A stretch of DNA of 64,000 bases from Caulobacteraceae bacterium (GCA_947476325.1 CANJPZ010000005.1:1-64000), one strand, 5' to 3'. Shown: positions 46,741-60,244, numbered from the stretch's first letter. Notes: a model not told the origin generated them from the sequence alone. Made by a program: numbers and translations.

Positions 46741-48917
46741 CCGCTGCCCTCGCGCCCCAGACCGATTTCAAGGCCTTCGTCAGCCACGATGCAGTCAGCG
46801 GCGATGATCGCGTCGAGGTGCTGGTCCGCGGCGCGCGGTGCGGCGCCTGCCTGGCCAAGATCGAAAAGGCCGTGGGCGCCCTGACCGGCGTCGAGGCGGC
46901 GCGCCTCAACCTGACCACCGGCAAGCTGGTGGCGACCTGTCACGGCGGTCAGGCCGATCCGGCCCGGGTGATCAGGACCATCGAGGACCTGGGATACGGC
47001 GCCAGTCTGTTCGATCCGGCCCGGGCCCTGGAAGCCGAAGACCGCGACGGCAAGGAACTGGCCCTGGCGCTCGGCGTAGCCGGTTTCGGCGTCGGCAATG
47101 TCATGATGTTCACGGTGCCTGTCTGGGCCGGCCTGTTCGGCCAGGAACTGGACGGGACCACCCGCCAGGTCATGTACTGGCTGGCCGCGATTGTCGCCAC
47201 GCCCTGCGCCCTGTTCGCCGGCCGCGTCTTTTTCCGTTCAGCGCTCGCCAGCCTGCGCAAGGGCCGGGCGAACATGGATGTGCCGATCTCCATCGGCGTG
47301 CTGTTGACCCTGGGGGTGAGCTTTTCCGAGACCCTGCTGGGCGGCCCGCATGCCTATTTCGACGCCGCCGTCACCCTGATCTTTCTGCTGCTGATCGGCC
47401 GGTATCTGGATCACAAGCTGCGGGCCCGCGCCCGCTCGGCGGCGCGCGATCTTCTGGCCCTGCAGTCACCGGTCGCCATGCGGATGTCGGCAGATGGGCG
47501 CACCTGCGCCGTTCCGGTCGCGGAGGTCTCGCCGGGCGACCTGCTCAGCATTGCCCCCGGCGACCGCATCCCGGTCGATGGCGTCATCACGCTGGGCGAA
47601 ACCGACATCGATAACGCCATGATCACCGGCGAGAGCCTGTCGGTGCGCGCAGCTCCGGGGGCAAAACTGCATGCCGGCGCGTTGAACCTGTCGGGCCACC
47701 TGACCCTGCGCGCCACCGCCCACAGCGAGGATTCGGCCATTGCCGCCATCGCCCGGCTGATGGAGGCTGGCGCCCAGACCAAGTCGGCCTACGTGCGCCT
47801 TGCCGACAAGGCCGCCGCCCTTTATGTGCCCATCGTCCACACTCTGGCTCTGGTCACCTTTGCCGGCGGCTGGGCCCTTGGTCTTGGTCCCCGCGAGGCG
47901 CTGCTCCGCGCCGCCGCCGTGCTGATCGTCACCTGTCCCTGCGCCCTGGGCCTGGCTGTGCCGGCCGTTCAGGTGACCGCCTCGGGCCGCCTGTTCCGCA
48001 AGGGCGTGCTGGTCAAGTCCGGCGCGGCGCTCGAGCGTCTGGCCGAGGTTGACTACGTTGTCTTCGACAAGACCGGCGTGCTGACCGCCGGCAAGCCGAG
48101 ACTGATCGGCTTTACACCCGCCCTGGTCGAGGCCGCCTCACGCCTGGCCCGAGCCTCGCGCCATCCGCTGGCCCGCGCCCTGGCCGAAGCCGGCCCGTGT
48201 CTGTCCTCCGTCGCAACCGATGTGGTCGAGGTCCCCGGCATGGGTATCACCGGCCAGATCGACGGCCGCGCCGCCCGCCTAGGCCGCGCCGAATTCCTCA
48301 ATGTCGAAAGTGATGGCGTCGAGACCGAACTGTGGTTTGCCTTTGAAGGTGAGCCCGCGACCCGCTTCGCCTTCTCCGATCAGCCCCGCAGCGACGCCGC
48401 CGCCACCGTGGCCGACCTGAAAGCCAGGGGCTACGGCGTCGAAATCCTGTCGGGCGACACGGCCGGCGCCGTCGCCGCCATCGCCGCTCAGGTCGGCATC
48501 GAAATCGCCCGCGCCGGGCTGACCCCGCAAGGCAAGGCCGCCGCCATCCAGGCGCTGACGGCGGCGGGCAAAAAGGTGCTGATGGTTGGCGATGGTCTCA
48601 ACGACGCGGCGGCCCTCAGCCTTGCTCACGCTTCCATGGCCCCTGGCTCGGCCATCGACGCCAGCCAGAACGCCGCCGACCTGGTGTTCGCCGGCGAGGG
48701 TCTTGCCGCTGTGCCCCTGGCGCTTGAAGTGGCGAAAAAGGCCAGGGCCCGGGCGCTGGAAAACTTTGCCTTCTCGGCCCTCTACAATGTCGTGGCCTCG
48801 CCGGCCGCCATGCTGGGCCTGATCAATCCTTTCATCGCCGCGCTGGCCATGTCGGGCTCATCGATTGTGGTGACCCTGAACGCCCTGCGCATGGGCCTGG
48901 CGGGGCGCGACAAATGA
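46737..48917 (+). CDS. ccoI: copper-exporting P-type ATPase CcoI (FixI) for cbb3 assembly
   Basis: CcoI (726 residues) is a P1B-type ATPase that supplies copper for cbb3 maturation. It has an N-terminal metal-binding domain with CGAC at 35-38, the CPC motif in TCPCALGLAVPA, the TGES loop, and GDGLNDAAAL. The phosphorylation motif is DKTGVLT with Asp444: the usual Thr after DKTG is replaced by Val448. It lies in the ccoGHIS operon with four-base overlaps on both sides. Confidence 0.95.
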   Translation: MTAALAPQTDFKAFVSHDAVSGDDRVEVLVRGARCGACLAKIEKAVGALTGVEAARLNLTTGKLVATCHGGQADPARVIRTIEDLGYGASLFDPARALEAEDRDGKELALALGVAGFGVGNVMMFTVPVWAGLFGQELDGTTRQVMYWLAAIVATPCALFAGRVFFRSALASLRKGRANMDVPISIGVLLTLGVSFSETLLGGPHAYFDAAVTLIFLLLIGRYLDHKLRARARSAARDLLALQSPVAMRMSADGRTCAVPVAEVSPGDLLSIAPGDRIPVDGVITLGETDIDNAMITGESLSVRAAPGAKLHAGALNLSGHLTLRATAHSEDSAIAAIARLMEAGAQTKSAYVRLADKAAALYVPIVHTLALVTFAGGWALGLGPREALLRAAAVLIVTCPCALGLAVPAVQVTASGRLFRKGVLVKSGAALERLAEVDYVVFDKTGVLTAGKPRLIGFTPALVEAASRLARASRHPLARALAEAGPCLSSVATDVVEVPGMGITGQIDGRAARLGRAEFLNVESDGVETELWFAFEGEPATRFAFSDQPRSDAAATVADLKARGYGVEILSGDTAGAVAAIAAQVGIEIARAGLTPQGKAAAIQALTAAGKKVLMVGDGLNDAAALSLAHASMAPGSAIDASQNAADLVFAGEGLAAVPLALEVAKKARARALENFAFSALYNVVASPAAMLGLINPFIAALAMSGSSIVVTLNALRMGLAGRDK

Positions 48918-49069
48918 ACCTGCTGCTGGTCCTTGCCCCTATCTCGGTTGCCCTCGGCGCGTTCGGCCTGCTGGCGTTTCGATGGACGGTAAAATCGGGG
49001 CAATACGACGATCCGCTGGGCGATGCGTCACGCATTCTCGACGATCATCTGCGCGACGGGCCGGAGTAG
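48914..49069 (+). CDS. ccoS: cbb3-type oxidase assembly protein CcoS
   Basis: This 51-residue protein, read directly, starts MNLLLVLAPISVALGAFGLL and continues with one membrane segment and the family motif SGQYDDPLGDASRIL. CcoS is required to insert cofactors into cbb3. It overlaps ccoI by four bases and is followed by a strong terminator. Confidence 0.94.
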   Translation: MNLLLVLAPISVALGAFGLLAFRWTVKSGQYDDPLGDASRILDDHLRDGPE

Positions 49070-49094
49070 CCACCATGCCGATTCGCCGCCTGCG

Positions 49095-49148
49095 CCCAAG
49101 CGCTGCCTCAGGGACTAGCCTGAGGCAGCGCTTGGGGGTAACTTTTTT
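49095..49148 (+). terminator. intrinsic terminator of the cco cluster
   Basis: CCCAAGCGCTGCCTCAGG (49095-49112) and its perfect complement (49119-49136) form an 18-base stem with a six-base loop, followed by a T6 run. It closes the ccoN-ccoS transcript. Confidence 0.92.
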
Positions 49149-49172
49149 CATTCAACGAGGGGAGAAACAGCC

Positions 49173-49634
49173 ATGAAAATCTCGAAGCGCAAAATCGGGC
49201 TCGCTGTGGCCGGTCTGGTCGCGGTCAGTCTGGGCGGGGCGGCCATCGCTCAGGATGCAGCGGCCAACATCACCGCGCGCCAGAAGGACATGCGCGATGT
49301 GCAGACCAACCAGTTGGCGGCCAACGACGGCGCCGGCAAGGGCGACATGGCCCGGGCCAAAGACGCCTCGATCAAGCTCAATTTGGCCTTCAGGGACGCG
49401 GCCACTCGCTTTACGGCCGGCTCGAACAGCGTCGCGGGCAAGACCACCCGCGCCAAGGCCGAAATCTGGAGCGATCCGGCAGGATTCAAGGCCAAGATCG
49501 ATCACGCGATCGACCTCACCGACAAGCTGGTCACTGCCGCAAGCGGCACGGATCCCATCGCCGCCCAGCTGGCGGTCGGCGAGGTCAACGCGCTCTGCGC
49601 CGACTGTCACGGCGTCTATCGCGGCGGCGGCTGA
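49173..49634 (+). CDS. cytochrome c-556-type protein (cytochrome c' fold), copy 2
   Basis: This 153-residue protein is a paralogue of the cytochrome at 32513, of equal length. It has a signal peptide ending at AAIAQ, the haem motif CADCH (142-146), the segment AEIWSDPAGFK, and Met40 in RQKDM at the distal haem position, which predicts a low-spin cytochrome. It lies after the ccoS terminator, so it should have its own promoter. No FixK box is seen in front of it. Confidence 0.88.
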   Translation: MKISKRKIGLAVAGLVAVSLGGAAIAQDAAANITARQKDMRDVQTNQLAANDGAGKGDMARAKDASIKLNLAFRDAATRFTAGSNSVAGKTTRAKAEIWSDPAGFKAKIDHAIDLTDKLVTAASGTDPIAAQLAVGEVNALCADCHGVYRGGG

Positions 49635-49797
49635 TAGGCGACTGACCTTCCGGGAAATCTCGACGCGCTCTTCGACCTGATGGGTTTGGTGCCCGACCTC
49701 TGAATGAGCACCAGCGGCCTTTTCGCCGACTCGACTTGAGCCGCCTCCTGCGGCATGGAAGCGCCTGTCTTGCTTCGCGTCAAAAAAGGAACCGCCC

Positions 49798-51294
<1,497 letters not shown>

Positions 51295-51304
51295 GGGCTG
51301 GGCG

Positions 51305-52444
51305 ATGGATTTCTCGCTCACCGAAGATCAGCGGGCGATCCAGGCGATGGCCCAGGCCTTCGCGGCGGCCGAGCTGGCCCCGCATTCGGCGCGCTGGGAT
51401 GAGGAAAGCATCTTTCCGGTCGACACCCTGCGCCTAGCCGCGGGCCTTGGGTTTGGCGGTATCTATGTCAACGAGGATGTAGGCGGCTCGGGCCTGACCC
51501 GCCAGGACGCCTCGCTGATCTTTGAGGCCCTGTCCTACGGCGACGTTTCGACGGCGGCCTTCATCTCGATCCACAACATGGCCTCGTGGATGATCGACCG
51601 GTTCGGCGGCGAGGCCCTGCGCCAGCGCTTCCTGCCGAAACTGGCGACCATGGACTACATCGCCTCTTATTGCCTGACCGAGCCGGGGGCGGGCTCGGAC
51701 GCGGCTTCCCTCGCCACCAGCGCAAAGCTGGATGGCGATCACTATGTCCTGAACGGCTCCAAGGCCTTCATCTCCGGCGCGGGAACGTCGGACATCTATG
51801 TGGTCATGGTCCGCACCGGCGGGCCGGGCCCCAAGGGCATCTCCACCCTGGTGGTGGAAAACGGAACGCCGGGCCTTTCCTTTGGCGCCAATGAAAAGAA
51901 GCTCGGCTGGAAATCCCAGCCCACAGCCCTGGTCAATTTCGACAACTGCCGCGTTCCCGTCATCAACCGCGTCGGCGAGGAAGGGCAGGGATTCTCCATC
52001 GCCATGGCCGGCCTCGACGGGGGACGGATCAATATCGCGTCCTGCTCACTGGGAGGGGCCGCATTGGCCCTCGACACGACGCGGGCGTACCTGACCACCC
52101 GCAAACAGTTCGGCAAACCCCTGGCCGATTTCCAGGCCCTGCAGTTCCGCCTCGCGGACATGGCCACCGAACTTGAAGCCGCCCGCCTGATGGTCCGCCG
52201 CGCAGCTCACGCTCTTGATCACAAGGATCCCAGGGCCACCCAGTACAGCGCCATGGCCAAGCGGTTCGCCACTGACGCCTGTTTTGACATCGTCAATCAG
52301 GCCCTGCAGCTGCACGGCGGTTATGGCTATCTGCGCGACTTCCCGCTCGAGCGGATCCTGCGCGATCTGCGCGTCCATCAAATTCTGGAAGGCACCAACG
52401 AGATCATGCGCGTTGTCATCGCCCGCGAGTTGATCCGCGAATGA
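51305..52444 (+). CDS. acyl-CoA dehydrogenase, isobutyryl-CoA dehydrogenase-like
   Basis: This 379-residue flavoprotein oxidises short acyl-CoAs. The FAD and substrate motifs are [17 protein letters not shown] and KAFISGAG. The catalytic Glu is in [36 protein letters not shown] is typical of the family. The next gene (3-hydroxyisobutyryl-CoA hydrolase) and mmsA suggest isobutyryl-CoA as substrate, which is an inference. It overlaps the next ATG by four bases. Confidence 0.93.
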   Translation: MDFSLTEDQRAIQAMAQAFAAAELAPHSARWDEESIFPVDTLRLAAGLGFGGIYVNEDVGGSGLTRQDASLIFEALSYGDVSTAAFISIHNMASWMIDRFGGEALRQRFLPKLATMDYIASYCLTEPGAGSDAASLATSAKLDGDHYVLNGSKAFISGAGTSDIYVVMVRTGGPGPKGISTLVVENGTPGLSFGANEKKLGWKSQPTALVNFDNCRVPVINRVGEEGQGFSIAMAGLDGGRINIASCSLGGAALALDTTRAYLTTRKQFGKPLADFQALQFRLADMATELEAARLMVRRAAHALDHKDPRATQYSAMAKRFATDACFDIVNQALQLHGGYGYLRDFPLERILRDLRVHQILEGTNEIMRVVIARELIRE

Positions 52445-53505
52445 GCGAAGCTGAAGAGGTTACGGTTCGCATCGAGGGCGGGGCAGGGCGCTTCACCCTC
52501 TACCGGCCCGGCGCGCTCAACGCCCTGACACTGGCCATGTGCCATGCCATGAGCGCCGCCCTGCATGCCTGGCGCGCCGATCCAGCGGTCAAGGTCCTGC
52601 TGATCGACCATGCCGGCGAGCGGGGTTTTTGCGCTGGCGGCGACATCCGCAATCTGGCGGCCGGCCACGCGGGCGATGGTTCGCCGCCGAAGAACTTTTT
52701 TTTCCACGAATATCGCCTCGACCATCAGCTCTTCACCTACGACAAGCCGGTAGCCTCGTTCATGGACGGCGTCGTCATGGGCGGCGGCGTGGGCGTGGCC
52801 ATGCCGGCCCGCTACCGGATCGCTACCGAGCGGACGACCTTTGCCATGCCCGAGACCGGCATCGGCCTGTTCCCGGATGTCGGCGGTGGCTGGTATCTGT
52901 CGCGCCTGCCCGGCCGGGCCGGTTACTGGATGGCCCTGACCGGCGCCCGCATCAAGGCTGCCGACTGCCTGGCCCTGGGCCTGGCCACTCACTTCGTGCC
53001 GGTGGAGCGGCTTGAAACCCTGAAGGTGGCGCTGGCCGCCGCGCCTGAACGGATCGAGGCCCTGCTGGCCGAACATTCCGCCGATCCGGGTCCTGCGCCG
53101 GTTGTCGCCAACCGCGAGATCATCGACCGCACCTTTGACGCTGACACTGTCGAAGGCGTCGTTGCCGCCCTGCAGGCCGATGGGTCGGACTGGGCGAACG
53201 CCCAACTGGCCATCCTCAAAACCAAGTCGCCCCTGATGAACAAGGTCGCCCTGCGCCAGCTGCAATCGGGCGCTCGCGCCGCGACCTTCGAAGACGACCT
53301 TTACATGGAATACCGCATCGCCGTGCGCTCGGTGCCCAGCCCCGACTTTACCGAAGGCGTGCGGGCGACCATTCTGGACCGCGACAACGCGCCCAAATGG
53401 AACCCGCCGGCGCTGGAAGGCGTGACGGATGCCATGGTCGACGCCTTTTTTGCTCCCTTGCCCGCCGGCGAGGAATGGACGCCCCTTGAGGAGAAAAACC
53501 GATGA
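52441..53505 (+). CDS. 3-hydroxyisobutyryl-CoA hydrolase (enoyl-CoA hydratase/isomerase fold)
   Basis: This 354-residue crotonase-fold protein matches 3-hydroxyisobutyryl-CoA hydrolases in length and motifs. [12 protein letters not shown] gives the oxyanion hole, followed by [14 protein letters not shown] and [23 protein letters not shown]. The C-terminal helical part ([20 protein letters not shown]) is typical of hydrolases, not hydratases. It acts in valine breakdown before MmsB. Four-base overlaps bind it to both neighbours. Confidence 0.92.
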   Translation: MSEAEEVTVRIEGGAGRFTLYRPGALNALTLAMCHAMSAALHAWRADPAVKVLLIDHAGERGFCAGGDIRNLAAGHAGDGSPPKNFFFHEYRLDHQLFTYDKPVASFMDGVVMGGGVGVAMPARYRIATERTTFAMPETGIGLFPDVGGGWYLSRLPGRAGYWMALTGARIKAADCLALGLATHFVPVERLETLKVALAAAPERIEALLAEHSADPGPAPVVANREIIDRTFDADTVEGVVAALQADGSDWANAQLAILKTKSPLMNKVALRQLQSGARAATFEDDLYMEYRIAVRSVPSPDFTEGVRATILDRDNAPKWNPPALEGVTDAMVDAFFAPLPAGEEWTPLEEKNR

Positions 53506-54392
53506 TCAGGATCGCCTTTATCGGGCTCGGCAATATGGGCGCGGGCATGGCCGCCAACCAGGCCAAAGCCGGCAATACGGTCAAGGCCTTTGACCTGTCG
53601 CAGGCGGCGCTGGACCGCGCGGTGGCCGAAGGCTGCATCGCGGCCCCGTCGGTGGTCGAGGCGGTGAGGGACGCCGAGCTGGTCATCACCATGCTGCCGG
53701 CCGGCGCCCACGTGCGCGTGGTCTATGGCGACATCATCGGCACAGCGCCGACCAGCGCCCTGCTCGTCGACTGCTCGACGATCGAGGTCGAGATCGCCCG
53801 TGAAGTGGCGGCCAAGGCCAAGTCGGCCGGCTACCGGTTCGCCGATGCCCCGGTCTCGGGCGGCACCGCGGCGGCGGCGGCCGGGTCGCTGGCTTTCATG
53901 GTCGGCTGTGACGATGCTGATTTCGCCGACGTTGAAGCGGCGCTGAAGCCGATGTCGCGCGTCACCATCCGCGCTGGCAACCACGGCGCGGGCCAGGCGG
54001 CCAAGATCTGCAACAACATGGTGCTGGGCATTTCCATGCTGGCGGTGTGCGAAGCCTTCGGCCTGGCCGACAAGCTGGGCCTGGACGCCGCGCGCTTTTT
54101 CGACATCGCCTCGCAGTCTTCGGGTCAGTGCTGGTCCCTGACCTCATATTGCCCGGTTCCCGGCGTCGGCCCGGCCTCGCCCGCCGATCGCGGCTTTGAA
54201 GGCGGCTTTGCCACAGCCATGATGCTCAAGGACCTGAACCTGGCGCGCGCCGCAGCCCGAAGCGTCGGCGCAGATACGCCGATGGGGGCTGAAGCGCAGG
54301 GCCTGTACCAGAAGTTCTCCGACGCCGGTTTCGCCGGCAAGGACTTCTCGGCGGTGATTAAGATGCTGGAAGGCAGGACCGATGAGCTTTGA
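53502..54392 (+). CDS. mmsB: 3-hydroxyisobutyrate dehydrogenase
   Basis: MmsB (296 residues) oxidises 3-hydroxyisobutyrate to methylmalonate semialdehyde with NAD. The Rossmann motif is [19 protein letters not shown], the substrate motif is [21 protein letters not shown], and the catalytic Lys lies in [17 protein letters not shown]-type context. It overlaps the next gene's ATG (54382) by 11 bases. Confidence 0.94.
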   Translation: MIRIAFIGLGNMGAGMAANQAKAGNTVKAFDLSQAALDRAVAEGCIAAPSVVEAVRDAELVITMLPAGAHVRVVYGDIIGTAPTSALLVDCSTIEVEIAREVAAKAKSAGYRFADAPVSGGTAAAAAGSLAFMVGCDDADFADVEAALKPMSRVTIRAGNHGAGQAAKICNNMVLGISMLAVCEAFGLADKLGLDAARFFDIASQSSGQCWSLTSYCPVPGVGPASPADRGFEGGFATAMMLKDLNLARAAARSVGADTPMGAEAQGLYQKFSDAGFAGKDFSAVIKMLEGRTDEL

Positions 54393-55158
54393 AACTCTGA
54401 TCGTCGAGACCGCCGAGGGCGTCACCCTCATTCGCCTCAATCGCCCCCAGGCGCTGAACGCGCTGAACAGCGAACTCTGGACTGAACTGGTCACGGCTCT
54501 CGACGCCGCCGAGGCTGATAGCGCCGTCGGCTGTGTGGTCATCACCGGCTCGGCCAAGGCCTTTGCCGCCGGGGCCGACATCAAGGAGATGTCGACCAAG
54601 TCCTACGCCGACATGTTCACCGAGAACTTCTTCGCCCGCGGCGCGGCCCGCATCGAGACCTTCCGCAAGCCGATCATCGCCGCGGTGGCCGGCTATGCGC
54701 TAGGCGGCGGCTGCGAGCTGGCCATGCTGTGCGATTTCATCATCTGCGCCGACAACGCCAAATTCGGCCAGCCGGAAATCACGCTGGGCGTCGCGCCTGG
54801 CATCGGCGGCACCCAGCGTCTGACCCGCCTGGTTGGCAAGTCCAAGGCCATGGAGATGATCCTCACTGGCCGGATGATGGACGCCGCCGAGGCCGAGCGC
54901 TCGGGCCTGGTCAGCCGTATCGTGCCGCTGGATCAGCTTGAGACCGAAGTCCTCACGGTCGCGAAAAAGATCGCCGCCCTGTCGCCGCTGGCGGTGATGA
55001 TGAACAAGGACATGGTTGAGGCCGCCTACGAGACCACCCTGGCACAGGGCGTCAAGTACGAGCGGCGCCTGTTCCACTCGCTGTTCGCCTTCGATGACCA
55101 GAAGGAGGGCATGGCGGCCTTCATCGAAAAGCGGAAGCCGGACTTCAAGGGTAGCTAG
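54382..55158 (+). CDS. enoyl-CoA hydratase
   Basis: This 258-residue crotonase hydrates 2-enoyl-CoA. It has [13 protein letters not shown], the oxyanion loop [11 protein letters not shown], and the two catalytic glutamates in [13 protein letters not shown] and [20 protein letters not shown]. Length and motifs are those of a general short-chain enoyl-CoA hydratase. In this cluster it may act on methacrylyl-CoA or fatty acyl-CoA. Confidence 0.95.
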   Translation: MSFETLIVETAEGVTLIRLNRPQALNALNSELWTELVTALDAAEADSAVGCVVITGSAKAFAAGADIKEMSTKSYADMFTENFFARGAARIETFRKPIIAAVAGYALGGGCELAMLCDFIICADNAKFGQPEITLGVAPGIGGTQRLTRLVGKSKAMEMILTGRMMDAAEAERSGLVSRIVPLDQLETEVLTVAKKIAALSPLAVMMNKDMVEAAYETTLAQGVKYERRLFHSLFAFDDQKEGMAAFIEKRKPDFKGS

Positions 55159-55161
55159 ATC

Positions 55162-56778
<1,617 letters not shown>

Positions 56779-56789
56779 GAGGAGTTACC

Positions 56790-57962
56790 ATGGCTGAAGC
56801 TTACATCGTCGCCGCCACGCGCACGGCGGGCGGCAAAAAAGGCGGACGGATGTCCGGCTGGCATCCGGCGGACCTGGCCGGTCAGGTGCTTGACGAACTT
56901 GTGCGCCGCGCGGGCGCCGATCCTGCCCTGGTCGAGGATGTGATCATGGGCTGCGTCGGTCAGGCCGGCGAGCAGAGCGCCAACATCGGCCGTAACGCGG
57001 TGCTGGCCTCCAGCCTGCCGGACAGCGTTCCGGGCACCTCGGTCGATCGCCAGTGCGGCTCGTCGCAGCAGGCCCTGCATTTTGCCGCCCAGGCGGTCAT
57101 GTCGGGTTCGATGGATGTGGTTATCGCCGCCGGCGTCGAGAGCATGAGCCGCGTGCCGATGGGTCTGCCGGGCGTCCTGGCTTACAAGAACGGCTTTGGG
57201 CACTATGTCTCCGAGAAGATCGGCAAGCGCTACGGCGTGCAGGACTTCAGCCAGTTCACCGGCGCCGAAATGATTGCCGAAAAGTACGGCTACTCCCGCG
57301 AAAAACTGGACGATTTCGGCTTTGCCAGCCAGCAGCGCGCTATCGCCGCAGCCCAGGAAGGCCGTTTCTACGCCGAAATCCTGCAGCTTGAAGTCACCCT
57401 GCCGGACGGCTCGAAGGAAATGCATCACGTCGATGAAGGCATCCGCTTCAACGTCGACCGCGCCGGCATGGCCAATGTAAAACTGGTCGCCGAGGGCGGC
57501 CGGATAACCGCCGCAACCGCCAGCCAGATCTGCGACGGCGCCTCGGGCGTCATGGTGGTCAATGAGCGCGGCCTGAAAGCCCTGGGCGCCACGCCCATCG
57601 CCCGCATCGCCCATATGACTGTCACCGCGGGCGATCCGGTGATCATGCTTGAAGAGCCCCTGTTCGGCACCCAGAAGGCGTTGAAGAAGGCAGGCATGAA
57701 GATCGACGACATTGATCTGTATGAGGTCAACGAAGCCTTCGCGCCCGTGCCGCTGGCCTGGCTGGAAGTCCTCGGAGCCGATCCGGAGCGGCTGAACGTC
57801 AATGGCGGCGCTATCGCCCTTGGCCACCCGCTGGGCGCCTCGGGAACCAAGCTGATGACGACGCTGGTTCACGCACTGAAGGCCCGCGGCAAGCGCTACG
57901 GCCTGCAGACCATGTGCGAAGGCGGCGGCCTGACCAACGTCACCATCGTCGAACGCCTCTAG
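56790..57962 (+). CDS. acetyl-CoA acyltransferase (thiolase), copy 1
   Basis: This 390-residue thiolase cleaves 3-ketoacyl-CoA. The nucleophilic Cys89 is in DRQCGSSQQ, the catalytic His in GGAIALGHPLGASG, and the second Cys in MCEGGG. The start is ATG 56790 after AGGAG. A longer upstream opening overlaps the ligase gene. It is one of two thiolases in this cluster and probably has a different chain preference. Confidence 0.94.
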   Translation: MAEAYIVAATRTAGGKKGGRMSGWHPADLAGQVLDELVRRAGADPALVEDVIMGCVGQAGEQSANIGRNAVLASSLPDSVPGTSVDRQCGSSQQALHFAAQAVMSGSMDVVIAAGVESMSRVPMGLPGVLAYKNGFGHYVSEKIGKRYGVQDFSQFTGAEMIAEKYGYSREKLDDFGFASQQRAIAAAQEGRFYAEILQLEVTLPDGSKEMHHVDEGIRFNVDRAGMANVKLVAEGGRITAATASQICDGASGVMVVNERGLKALGATPIARIAHMTVTAGDPVIMLEEPLFGTQKALKKAGMKIDDIDLYEVNEAFAPVPLAWLEVLGADPERLNVNGGAIALGHPLGASGTKLMTTLVHALKARGKRYGLQTMCEGGGLTNVTIVERL

Positions 57963-57970
57963 GCCCGGCC

Positions 57971-59044
57971 ATGAGTGCAAAAGGGCCCTTGTCGGGCGTT
58001 CGCGTCGTCGAGTTCGCCGGCATAGGGCCGGGGCCGTTCTGCGCCATGATGCTGGCCGACATGGGCGCCGAGGTGATCCGCATCGACCGCGAAGGCGCGC
58101 AGGGCTCCAACCCCGTGCTAGAACGCGGCCGGGCGCGGCTCAACCTCGACCTCAAGTCGCCCGAAGGCCGCGAGCGCGCCTTGGCAGCCCTCGAAAAGGC
58201 CGATGTGCTGGTTGAGGGGTTCCGTCCCGGCGTCATGGAGCGCCTGGGCCTGGGCCCCGACGAGGTGCTGGCCCGCAACCCGCGCATGATCTACGGGCGC
58301 ATGACCGGCTGGGGTCAGACGGGACCCTTGGCCCACGCCGCCGGCCACGACATCAACTATATCGCGCTGACTGGCGCGCTGGCCGCCATCGGCAAGCCGG
58401 GCCAACCGGCCCAGCCGCCCCTGAATCTGGTGGGCGACTTCGGTGGCGGCGGCATGTATCTGGCCTTCGGGATCGCGGCCGCGCTCTATGAGCGCGAACG
58501 CTCTGGCAAGGGGCAGGTGATCGATGCAGCCATAGTCGACGGCACCGCCTCGCTAATGGCCATGTTCAGCGGCACGGTTCCCGCAGGGCACATCACCGTC
58601 GAGCGGGACACCAACCTGCTGGGCGGGGCCGCGCCCTACTACCGCGCTTACCTCTGCGCCGATGGCAAGGAGGTTGCCATCGGCGCCCTGGAGCCGCAGT
58701 TCTACGCTGAACTGACCAAGCTGATCGGCGCCGAGCCTGTTCCGGGCCGGGGCGCCTCCGCCGGCTGGCCTGGAGGATCCAACGACTTCGCCGCCATCTT
58801 CGTCACAAAAACGCAAGCGGAATGGTGTGCGATCCTGGAGGGCACCGATGCCTGTTTTGCACCCGTGCTGACCCTGGCCGAGGCGCCCGGGCATCCGCAC
58901 ATGAGCGCCCGTGAGATCTATCCGGTTGTCGACGGCATCGCCCATCCTGCGCCGGCGCCAAGGTTCTCCCGCACGCCCGGCGATATCCAGCCTGGCGATC
59001 GCGATGGTGAAGCTGTCCTCAAGAGCTGGGGCGTAAAGGCATAG
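57971..59044 (+). CDS. CoA-transferase family III protein, alpha-methylacyl-CoA racemase-like
   Basis: This 357-residue protein resembles alpha-methylacyl-CoA racemase. The catalytic His is in AAGHDINYIALTG and the Asp is in NLVGDFGGGGM, the pair that distinguishes racemases from CoA-transferases in this fold. GVRVVEFAGIGPGPFCAMMLA and VLVEGFRPGVMERLGLG are typical. It would let branched (2-methyl) acyl-CoAs of either configuration enter beta-oxidation. ATG 57971 (MSAKG) fits best. Confidence 0.9.
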   Translation: MSAKGPLSGVRVVEFAGIGPGPFCAMMLADMGAEVIRIDREGAQGSNPVLERGRARLNLDLKSPEGRERALAALEKADVLVEGFRPGVMERLGLGPDEVLARNPRMIYGRMTGWGQTGPLAHAAGHDINYIALTGALAAIGKPGQPAQPPLNLVGDFGGGGMYLAFGIAAALYERERSGKGQVIDAAIVDGTASLMAMFSGTVPAGHITVERDTNLLGGAAPYYRAYLCADGKEVAIGALEPQFYAELTKLIGAEPVPGRGASAGWPGGSNDFAAIFVTKTQAEWCAILEGTDACFAPVLTLAEAPGHPHMSAREIYPVVDGIAHPAPAPRFSRTPGDIQPGDRDGEAVLKSWGVKA

Positions 59045-59046
59045 TC

Positions 59047-60231
59047 ATGAGCACCGATCCCGTCGTCATCGCCTCCTACGCGCGCACGCCCATGGGCGCC
59101 TTTCAGGGCGCGCTCGGGACGGTGAAGGCCACTGAGCTGGGATCAGTCGCGGTCCGCGCCGCGGTCAGCCGGGCCCGGGTCTCGCCCGAGATGATCGAGC
59201 AGATCTTCATGGGTTGCGTCCTGCCTGCTGGCCTTGGCCAGGCGCCGGCGCGTCAGGCCGGAATGGGGGCTGGCCTGCCGAAGTCGGTCCAGGCCACCAC
59301 CGTCAACAAGATGTGCGGCTCGGGCATGCAGGCGGCGATCATGGCCCATGACGCGCTTGCTGCTCGCACCGCCGATATCATCATGGCCGGCGGTATGGAG
59401 AGCATGTCTGGCGCGCCCTACCTGCTGGCCAAGCACCGCGCAGGTGCGCGCATCGGCCACGACACCGCCTTTGACCACATGTACCTCGACGGCCTGGAAG
59501 ACGCCTATGAGCCAGGCCGTCTTATGGGCTCGTTCGCCGACGAGACGGCCCGAGCCTTTCAGTTCAGCCGCGCGGACATGGACGACTATGCGGTCGAGAG
59601 CCTGGCGCGCGCGCGCCGCGCCACCGAGTCCGGCGCCTTCGCCCGCGAGATCACGCCGGTGGAAGTCGCGACCCGCGCGGGGACGACAACGGTCGACAAG
59701 GACGAACAGCCCCTCAAGGCCGATCCGGCCAAGATTCCGACCCTCAAGCCCGCCTTCGGCAAGGACGGAGCGATCACCGCCGCCAACGCCTCGTCGATCA
59801 GCGACGGGGCTGCGGCCCTCGTGCTCACCCGCGCTTCGGTCGCCGAGCGACTGGGACTCAATGTCGTCGCCCGCATCGTCTCCCATGCCGCTCACGCTCA
59901 GGAGCCAGCCCTGTTCACCACCGCCCCGGTGCCCGCCATCCAGAAGGCGCTGGACCGGGCCGGGTGGAACATCGCCGAAGTCGATCTGTTCGAGGTCAAC
60001 GAGGCCTTTGCCGTGGTGGCCATGATCGCCATGCGTGAACTGGGCATCGACCACGGCAAGCTCAATGTGAACGGTGGCGCCTGTGCGCTCGGACACCCCA
60101 TCGGCGCCTCAGGCGCGCGCATTCTGGCGACCCTGCTCTCGGCGCTGGAGGCCAGTGGCGGCAAGCGGGGCGTCGCCTCTCTGTGCATTGGCGGCGGCGA
60201 AGCCACGGCCATGGCGGTGGAACTGGTCTAG
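59047..60231 (+). CDS. acetyl-CoA C-acetyltransferase (thiolase), copy 2
   Basis: This 394-residue thiolase is of the acetoacetyl-CoA type. The nucleophile is Cys90 in VNKMCGSGMQ, the His is in GGACALGHPIGASG, and the second Cys is in LCIGGGEATA. It may degrade acetoacetyl-CoA or 2-methylacetoacetyl-CoA from isoleucine. It ends the nine-gene cluster. The next gene, feoA, is 112 bases away behind its own regulatory sites. Confidence 0.94.
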   Translation: MSTDPVVIASYARTPMGAFQGALGTVKATELGSVAVRAAVSRARVSPEMIEQIFMGCVLPAGLGQAPARQAGMGAGLPKSVQATTVNKMCGSGMQAAIMAHDALAARTADIIMAGGMESMSGAPYLLAKHRAGARIGHDTAFDHMYLDGLEDAYEPGRLMGSFADETARAFQFSRADMDDYAVESLARARRATESGAFAREITPVEVATRAGTTTVDKDEQPLKADPAKIPTLKPAFGKDGAITAANASSISDGAAALVLTRASVAERLGLNVVARIVSHAAHAQEPALFTTAPVPAIQKALDRAGWNIAEVDLFEVNEAFAVVAMIAMRELGIDHGKLNVNGGACALGHPIGASGARILATLLSALEASGGKRGVASLCIGGGEATAMAVELV

Positions 60232-60244
60232 GCGCTTGCCGCCC

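Noticed and set aside
49635-49797. Possible tRNA or small gene between the c-556 cytochrome and mmsA
   Set aside because: No cloverleaf or coding frame with a ribosome site was found. It appears to be a plain promoter region for mmsA.
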